NCBI RefSeq assembly: GCF_011516765.1
Contig: NZ_JAAABN010000007.1
Coordinates: 158,846-222,845 of the forward strand
DNA from: Acetobacter sicerae
Lineage (GTDB): Bacteria > Pseudomonadota > Alphaproteobacteria > Acetobacterales > Acetobacteraceae
Direction of reading: 5' to 3'
Length of the DNA stretch: 64,000 bases
Shown: piece by piece, positions 61,375 through 64,000 of the stretch
How the letters are laid out: every line of letters starts with the position of its first letter
Numbering within the stretch: the first letter of the stretch is position 1
The notes under the pieces: model-generated
Told to the model about the DNA's origin: nothing
The model's input: only the letters and a program-made list of their open reading frames with translations
Databases searched by the model: none
Translations under genes and position numbers: made by a program

Positions 61375-61545
61375 ATGGCTAAGAACGCCCATAGCACACC
61401 TACGCCCATGCAGGCAGCAGACTCACGCGCCAGCATTCTGACGGCGCTCATCGTCCCTTTCTTGATCGTGCTGTCCATAGTTGGACTGGGATCGTCTGAT
61501 CCTGTCACGACCGGCCATGCTTATGCAGTGGAGGCCGTACGATGA
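61375..61545 (+). CDS. Small single-pass membrane protein
   Basis: 56 residues. ATG at 61375, stop TGA at 61543-61545, overlapping the next ATG by four bases. A polar N-terminus is followed by one membrane helix (SILTALIVPFLIVLSIVGLG) and a short polar tail (SSDPVTTGHAYAVEAVR). No family recognised. It starts the plus-strand chain opposite the XRE repressor. Confidence 0.6.
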   Translation: MAKNAHSTPTPMQAADSRASILTALIVPFLIVLSIVGLGSSDPVTTGHAYAVEAVR

Positions 61546-61847
61546 GTGCAGTCATGACAGCCGAACGTCCGGTTAAAGCAAAGGCACGTGGAGAGCACCC
61601 TCAGACTTTCAGCAAAGCAGATAACCAAGTTGAGAAGATGCTCCTGCTTCGAGAGGCTATCAAACGTCTTGACGATGCCACGCATGCAGCCACCTGCGAC
61701 CTGTATGCACTCGCCACGGTTCTGGGCGGTTTCCTTGGAGCGTCCGAGCCGCCGCCGCTGGAACAGTTGCGCGATTGGGTGAAGCGGATCGCCAATAATC
61801 TGGACGAAGCGAACCTGGCGCTTCCAAGAGATGGAGGTGTGGAATGA
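61542..61847 (+). CDS. Small helical protein in accessory operon
   Basis: 101 residues. Translation is coupled to the genes on both sides by ATGA overlaps. A basic N-terminus (VKAKARGEHPQTF) precedes mostly helical sequence (KADNQVEKMLLLREAIKRLDDA, then LEQLRDWVKRIANNLDEANLAL). No family recognised. Helical content and context suggest a small cytoplasmic adaptor, but function is unknown. Confidence 0.65.
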   Translation: MSAVMTAERPVKAKARGEHPQTFSKADNQVEKMLLLREAIKRLDDATHAATCDLYALATVLGGFLGASEPPPLEQLRDWVKRIANNLDEANLALPRDGGVE

Positions 61848-62242
61848 GCGAGACAGTTTCGCGTCGGGGCGGCGCAAAAAGGTCTGGGGACATTCCTCCG
61901 CAGCATGAAGAACAGCTTGCTGCCGCCAGAGCGCGCACCCAAGAGAAAATAGCCATTCATGAAGCGGCAAAAGAAGCTGAAATTCTTCGTATAAGATACC
62001 AAGGAGAGCAACGGCATCGGAACGTCAAACTCTTCAAATCACAAGCGGAAATAATTTCAGGGGGAACCGCGTCTGCCTTCTGTGTCATCAAATGCCTTAT
62101 GCGTGACGCTGTTCAGAGAGGTCAGATCGACGAAAACGCCCTCGTTGTCGAATTGATCGATTGGGCAGTTTCCCAAGGCTTGGATAGTCTCAGTTGGTTT
62201 GATGAACGCATTGAGCTGTTTACGCCAGAGGCTGACCTGTAA
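61844..62242 (+). CDS. Small charged protein in accessory operon
   Basis: 132 residues. The first half is a long, strongly charged helix (QHEEQLAAARARTQEKIAIHE, AAKEAEILRIRYQGEQRHRN), likely a coiled coil. The second half looks globular (AFCVIKCLMRDAVQRGQIDEN, LVVELIDWAVSQGLDSL). No family recognised. It overlaps the gene before it by ATGA and the gene after it by one base (TAATG). Confidence 0.65.
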   Translation: MSETVSRRGGAKRSGDIPPQHEEQLAAARARTQEKIAIHEAAKEAEILRIRYQGEQRHRNVKLFKSQAEIISGGTASAFCVIKCLMRDAVQRGQIDENALVVELIDWAVSQGLDSLSWFDERIELFTPEADL

Positions 62243-62454
62243 TGGGACGCCCCCGTAAACAATGGGAAGCCAATGAGATCGACTTGCTTGTGCGTATGCG
62301 ACGAGCAGGGAAGACATGGCGGGAGATCGGCCTAGCGCTTGGCAAGCCGCATATCACTTGCTCACGATATTGGACTGAGGTGCTGGAGGTGGTGCCTGGT
62401 TCGGGCGAAACATCAGGATATGGCAGTAGAGTATCGCCACATCCCTACCCATGA
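62242..62454 (+). CDS. Small HTH DNA-binding protein (GcrA/Myb-like)
   Basis: 70 residues. Opens with an AT-hook-like GRPRKQW and continues as a Myb/GcrA-type helix-turn-helix (EANEIDLLVRMRRAGKTWREI, GLALGKPHITCSRYW). The tail is unstructured. Such proteins act as small transcription regulators of phages and islands. It ends the chain of four overlapping genes and could feed back on it. Confidence 0.65.
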   Translation: MGRPRKQWEANEIDLLVRMRRAGKTWREIGLALGKPHITCSRYWTEVLEVVPGSGETSGYGSRVSPHPYP

Positions 62455-62485
62455 AAATAAAAATGCATAGTGGAGATGTAGAGTT

Positions 62486-63166
62486 GTGAGTCTACGAGAT
62501 ATTGCAGAAAATCCTCTTTTCCTTTGGGGAGAATTGTATCGAGCGCTCGAAAAGCAAGCGGTACAGAAAGATGGAACATTAGCTATTCAGGGCGAAGCGA
62601 CAATTCCTTCAAATGTGGCTAATTACTTACTCTTGGCATCCTTCAATATGCGGAACGTAAGTTGGGGACAGGAGCCGGTTACCACAGTTCCTGTCCCTGG
62701 ATGGAAAAAATCCAGAGAGCAAATTTTTTCCGAAATTGAAGAAGAGAGTGAAAAAGAAAGAAAATCTTTCTTAGAAAACGCCCCAAAAGACATATCGGAA
62801 TTTTTAACTTATATGAGGTCAGAAAAAGCACGCAAAAAAGATAAGAAAACGACAAAAAAAGATATGCGTTCTTTTGATGCCAGAGAGGCAAGAAATTTTG
62901 TTTTGAAAGCACTTTTACTTTCTAAGGGCCGTGGTCATGGACCTCTTTCTGATTTTTCTAGAATACAAAAATTGAACCATATTTCTATATTTCTCTCTGC
63001 AGCTGATAGTTTTGGTCATTCTCGTAAAGAAATTATTCCACGCATAAAAGAATGGGCAGGCGTCGATGACGAACGAGCAAACGATCTTTTGGATGACGCG
63101 ATAGATTTATTTGCTCCACATCTTTCTCCAAAACTGAAGAGATCGCAGACGAAGGCACGGGAATAA
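62486..63166 (+). CDS. Unknown 226-residue charged protein
   Basis: Starts at GTG 62486 with weak GTAGAG upstream. Residues 75-140 are extremely charged (EIEEESEKERKSFLENAPKD, then RSEKARKKDKKTTKKDMRS), likely a flexible or coiled linker, between two more globular parts: RDIAENPLFLWGELYRALEK at the start and ISIFLSAADSFGHSRKEIIPR with GVDDERANDLLDDAIDLFAPH at the end. The DNA is AT-rich compared with the chromosome, suggesting transfer. No family recognised. Confidence 0.6.
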   Translation: MSLRDIAENPLFLWGELYRALEKQAVQKDGTLAIQGEATIPSNVANYLLLASFNMRNVSWGQEPVTTVPVPGWKKSREQIFSEIEEESEKERKSFLENAPKDISEFLTYMRSEKARKKDKKTTKKDMRSFDAREARNFVLKALLLSKGRGHGPLSDFSRIQKLNHISIFLSAADSFGHSRKEIIPRIKEWAGVDDERANDLLDDAIDLFAPHLSPKLKRSQTKARE

Positions 63167-63169
63167 GTT

Positions 63170-63262
63170 GTGCGAACTTATTCCTTTGAGGCTTTTTATG
63201 AATATCGGCCATTGTCCTCTCAGCGCTTCAAGACGCACAAAAGTCCTCAGGAGACAGCATGA
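63170..63262 (+). CDS. Possible 30-residue small protein
   Basis: GTG at 63170 follows the previous stop by 3 bases, with GGGAA ahead, and its TGA overlaps the next start (ATGA). The product (RTYSFEAFYEYRPLSSQR, then FKTHKSPQETA) has no known relatives that I recognise. Support is spacing only. Confidence 0.3.
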   Translation: MRTYSFEAFYEYRPLSSQRFKTHKSPQETA

Positions 63263-63453
63263 ACAAAGATGAGAAAGGCCGCCGCTTCTACCGCCGGGAA
63301 GATATCTGGCGTGAGACGGGATTGAGCCGTGCGACTGTGGACCGGCTTTTGGCTGCAGGAACGCTCAAGAAGGTAAAGGTGGGGAGTAACACACTGATCC
63401 CGGCAGAAAGCTATGAGCAGTGGATTGCGTCTCTGAATCAGAATGCTTCCTGA
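63259..63453 (+). CDS. AlpA/excisionase-like HTH protein
   Basis: 64 residues. A short MerR-like winged HTH (RRFYRREDIWRETGLSRATV, DRLLAAGTLKKVKVG) as in AlpA and phage excisionases, which regulate integrase or bend DNA for excision. CAGGAG precedes the ATG. It lies 5.8 kb from the integrase gene, so it may direct excision or regulate element genes. Confidence 0.78.
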   Translation: MNKDEKGRRFYRREDIWRETGLSRATVDRLLAAGTLKKVKVGSNTLIPAESYEQWIASLNQNAS

Positions 63454-63592
63454 AAACAGAAACGCCGCCTGCGATTAGACAGGACGGCGATCTGAAAATC
63501 AGTATCACGAGGCATCCAACACCCTTCTGATAACGAATTTCAGGTCGGTCTGTCCATAGAAAAATCGTAGTGCGTGCCATGGAGTACGCAAA

Positions 63593-63673
63593 ATGAACCC
63601 TGAAAAACGGGAACGGTCGAACTTTGCCGAAATTCTGGCAAAGGTGCCTTTGCAAAGGGGAGGCATCGCATGA
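63593..63673 (+). CDS. Possible 26-residue leader protein
   Basis: ATG at 63593 with TGGAG nine bases before; the TGA overlaps the ATG of the next gene (ATGA). The peptide is basic and polar (NPEKRERSNFAEILAKVPLQ). It may simply couple translation of the following gene. Confidence 0.4.
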   Translation: MNPEKRERSNFAEILAKVPLQRGGIA

Positions 63674-64000
63674 CTGACCCTCTATTTACTGGCCAGTTGA
63701 ATGGTCGTGCCATCCGCTTCTTCCGCGCACCCAACGGTGTGGTTGCTCTGCCATGGCATTCCTGCGCCGATCTGGTGTCGGCTGCTGCGTTGCCAGAGGA
63801 CGGGCAGGAGCTCTTTCTCAATATGACCGCAACCGGTCCATGGCAGGATGATGTCCGTAATATCGAGACGGCCGCAGGACGTGTTCTGATCGCTCCGCAC
63901 TTTGTCGCGCAGGGCGCTATTGGAGCGTTCAGGCAATTCGGCTTCGTACGCGACGACTTTGAGGACGCCTACTGCATGGCGCTTCAGGGTGCATGTGATG
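63670..64000 (+). CDS. Unknown accessory-element protein, cut by window end
   Basis: The frame opens with ATG at 63670 and runs without a stop to base 64000 (110 codons). The sequence (TGQLNGRAIRFFRAPNGVVALPW, then LPEDGQELFLNMTATGPWQDD, LIAPHFVAQGAIGAFRQFGFV) looks like a folded cytoplasmic protein. The GRAIRFF-x-x-x-NG-x-V-x-LP-W start vaguely resembles phage antirepressor-type N-domains, but the match is too weak to name. Confidence 0.6.
   Translation, partial: MTDPLFTGQLNGRAIRFFRAPNGVVALPWHSCADLVSAAALPEDGQELFLNMTATGPWQDDVRNIETAAGRVLIAPHFVAQGAIGAFRQFGFVRDDFEDAYCMALQGACD

Noticed and set aside
1..64000. CRISPR array, rRNA operon, replication origin
   Set aside because: No regularly spaced direct repeats, no rRNA sequence and no dnaA-box cluster were noticed on reading.

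Overview
The window looks like chromosomal DNA of an acetic acid bacterium (Alphaproteobacteria, Acetobacteraceae, Acetobacter or a close relative). This rests on protein character and gene order: a GumK-type glucuronosyltransferase beside a GH5 cellulase, two MRJP-family propellers, an Hsp20-DUF1150 pair, a Caulobacter-like fliF-fliG-fliH-fliN-flbD-flhA flagellar operon, and the kdsD-lptC-lptA-lptB-rpoN-hpf block. The genus cannot be fixed from the sequence alone. No rRNA gene and no CRISPR array were seen. Three intact tRNA genes are present: Val-CAC, Glu-UUC and Leu-CAG.

Layout. 0-3.5 kb: 5' end of an exopolysaccharide glucuronosyltransferase, a secreted GH5 glucanase, hsp20/DUF1150, an HdeA-like periplasmic protein, a tiny lipoprotein missed by length cut-offs, and tRNA-Val. 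3.6-7.2 kb (minus): a tightly coupled amidohydrolase, aldo/keto reductase and MRJP-propeller operon. 7.6-10.1 kb: a TPR lipoprotein, a 680-base non-coding stretch, and a MIP channel with a histidine-rich N-terminus. 10.2-15.9 kb (minus): six genes headed by a MocR regulator (ABM monooxygenase, Tm-1-like protein, TIM-barrel PEP-hydrolase-like protein, MRJP propeller, nitroreductase), a coherent pathway of unknown substrate. 16-18.2 kb: a DyP peroxidase with an encapsulin-targeting tail, followed directly by encapsulin. 18.7-20.9 kb: a PRISE-like reductase, then decayed IS5 and integrase remnants beside tRNA-Glu. 21-26.2 kb: OmpA-like lipoprotein, ClpP paralogue, ferritin-like protein, serine hydrolase and NAD kinase.

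26.5-34.7 kb is a flagellar export/switch operon with its own sigma-54 activator. It converges on 34.8-41.3 kb, which holds hibernation factor, rpoN, the Lpt LPS-transport genes, kdsD and an RNase D-like exonuclease. The presence of both flbD and rpoN suggests local sigma-54 control of flagellar genes, and a palindrome upstream of fliF is a candidate FlbD site. 41.5-56.6 kb is mostly housekeeping: an NDUFA9-like protein, gltD-gltB, an aldo/keto reductase, a GH20 hexosaminidase, a large envelope protein ending in a superinfection-immunity-like membrane domain, and a capsule-synthesis-like protein.

From about 57.4 kb to the right edge lies an integrated accessory element. It has a P4-type integrase, a HigB/HigA-like toxin-antitoxin pair with a candidate operator, an XRE repressor facing a chain of small overlapping genes, degenerate copies of the XRE gene tail, a 36-bp exact copy of the inner part of the tRNA-Val gene, an AlpA-like DNA-binding protein, and several unknown short genes. 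This element and the MocR-headed cluster are the places most likely to hide undescribed biology.
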